From Verrucomicrobiota bacterium (GTDB taxonomy: Bacteria; Verrucomicrobiota; Verrucomicrobiia; Limisphaerales; CAIQOK01): DNA of 5,197 bases. The position numbers and the translations under genes are program-made. Shown piece after piece: positions 4,558 to 5,197 of the stretch; position 1 is the stretch's first letter, and each line of letters opens with the position of its first letter. The notes below the pieces were generated by a model, which saw only the letters and a list, made by a program, of their open reading frames with translations, made no database searches and was not told where the DNA came from. The stretch covers positions 1-5,197 of the forward strand of contig JANYDP010000351.1 in NCBI GenBank assembly GCA_025363535.1, given 5' to 3'.

Positions 4558-5197
4558 TCAGCTCGACAGCGCGCCCTCGGTCGCCGCCTTCTGGGTGAAC
4601 ACGAGCTTTTCATTGTCGCTGCTGACGGTGATCGGTTCACCTTCATGCAGGGTACCGCGCAGGATTTCCTCGGCGAGCGGGTCTTCGAGGTAGCGTTCCA
4701 CCGAGCGGCGCATCGGGCGCGCGCCATACTGCGGATCGTAGCCTTTGCCCACGAGGAAGTCCTTCGCTTTCTCGTCCAGCACCAGTCCGATGTGCTTGTT
4801 CTTTAACCGCGCCGTGACCTTGGCGATTTCCAAATCGAGGATCTGAATGAGATCGGGCTTGGTCATGGAACGGAAGACGATGATGTCGTCCAGACGGTTC
4901 AAGAATTCCGGACGGAAAGTCTTCTTGGCCTCGTCGAGAATTTTCTCGCGCATCTTTTCATAGGTGCCTTCATCGGAGATCGGCGAGAAGCCCAGGGACG
5001 ATTGCTTCTTGATCGTGTCCGAGCCGACGTTCGAGGTCATCAGGATGATCGTGTTCCGGAAGTTGACGACGCGCCCCATGTTGTCGGTCAGTTTGCCTTC
5101 CTCAAGAATCTGCAACAGCATGTTCCACACATCGGGATGCGCCTTCTCGATTTCGTCGAACAGCACGACGGAATACGGTTTACGCCGCACTTGCTCG
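4558..5197 (-). CDS. clpC: ClpC-type AAA+ unfoldase, C-terminal part (5' end outside window)
   Basis: The last 212 residues of a large Hsp100 ATPase that unfolds proteins and feeds them to ClpP; the full-length family is about 800-850 residues. Visible in order (fragment numbering): Walker B of the second AAA+ module, VVLFDEIEKAHP (10-21, Asp14/Glu15 catalytic); sensor 1 in IILMTSNVG (50-58, Asn56); an LGF tripeptide (68-70) where ClpC/ClpA proteins carry the ClpP-docking loop; FRPEFLNRLDDIIVF (94-108) with the arginine-finger region; and sensor 2 GARPMRR (158-164), followed by the C-terminal small domain (LAEEILRG and beyond). The LGF site argues for a ClpP partner and against ClpB, which lacks it. 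The frame stays open to the window edge, so the gene continues past 5197. Housekeeping proteolysis; no link to the compartment is evident. ClpA is the alternative, but sequence details favour ClpC. Confidence 0.93.
   Translation of the reverse strand, partial: EQVRRKPYSVVLFDEIEKAHPDVWNMLLQILEEGKLTDNMGRVVNFRNTIILMTSNVGSDTIKKQSSLGFSPISDEGTYEKMREKILDEAKKTFRPEFLNRLDDIIVFRSMTKPDLIQILDLEIAKVTARLKNKHIGLVLDEKAKDFLVGKGYDPQYGARPMRRSVERYLEDPLAEEILRGTLHEGEPITVSSDNEKLVFTQKAATEGALSS

Noticed and set aside
1..5197. CRISPR array, tRNA, rRNA, insertion sequence or attachment site
   Set aside because: No regularly spaced repeats, tRNA-like cloverleaf, transposase or flanking inverted repeats were seen on either strand; the short heptad repeats at 245-270 have no spacers.

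Overview
The window reads as chromosomal DNA from a GC-rich bacterium, most likely of the Verrucomicrobiota/Planctomycetota group. The reasons are a PduL-type phosphotransacylase beside two hexameric shell genes with a divergent DeoR regulator, which is the core of the described planctomycete/verrucomicrobial microcompartment (PVM-type BMC) for plant-sugar breakdown; a secreted Gly/Pro/Gln-rich EF-hand protein; a cytochrome c-PQQ sugar dehydrogenase fusion; and mostly non-Shine-Dalgarno starts. The phylum is an inference from gene content, not from a marker gene.

Layout. Positions 1-1270 (minus strand) hold a co-directional run in transcription order: pduL (1270-593), a complete BMC-H shell gene (555-268), and a second BMC-H gene (233 to beyond base 1). 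The two short gaps before the shell genes carry a shared 22-nt repeat and almost no G on the sense strand. An 85-bp divergent region (1271-1355) with a palindrome, direct repeats and weak promoter matches separates pduL from a DeoR-family repressor gene (1356-2114, plus). A strong stem-loop at 2130-2174 closes the deoR-type gene and the convergent EF-hand gene (2659-2189, minus). A 240-bp intergenic stretch follows. Next come the cytochrome c/PQQ-dependent sugar dehydrogenase (4348-2900, minus), a promoter-like site, the terminator of the next gene (4502-4533), and the 3' end of clpC (5197-4558, minus), cut by the window edge.

How it fits together. In PVM-type compartments an aldolase makes an aldehyde from a deoxy-sugar phosphate, the aldehyde is oxidised to an acyl-CoA inside a protein shell, and PduL converts the acyl-CoA to acyl-phosphate while recycling CoA. 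This window shows the shell hexamers, the PduL step (with an apparent N-terminal encapsulation peptide) and the probable repressor. The aldolase, aldehyde dehydrogenase and pentameric vertex proteins are not here and would be expected beyond base 1. The PQQ dehydrogenase acts outside the cytoplasm on sugars and has its own transcription unit; the EF-hand protein and ClpC look unrelated to the compartment.

The compartment belongs to a known class, so I do not claim a new system. The least explained signals are the repeated, G-depleted leaders in front of both shell genes, the operator-like elements in the divergent region, and the contrast between the pore loops of the two shell proteins.
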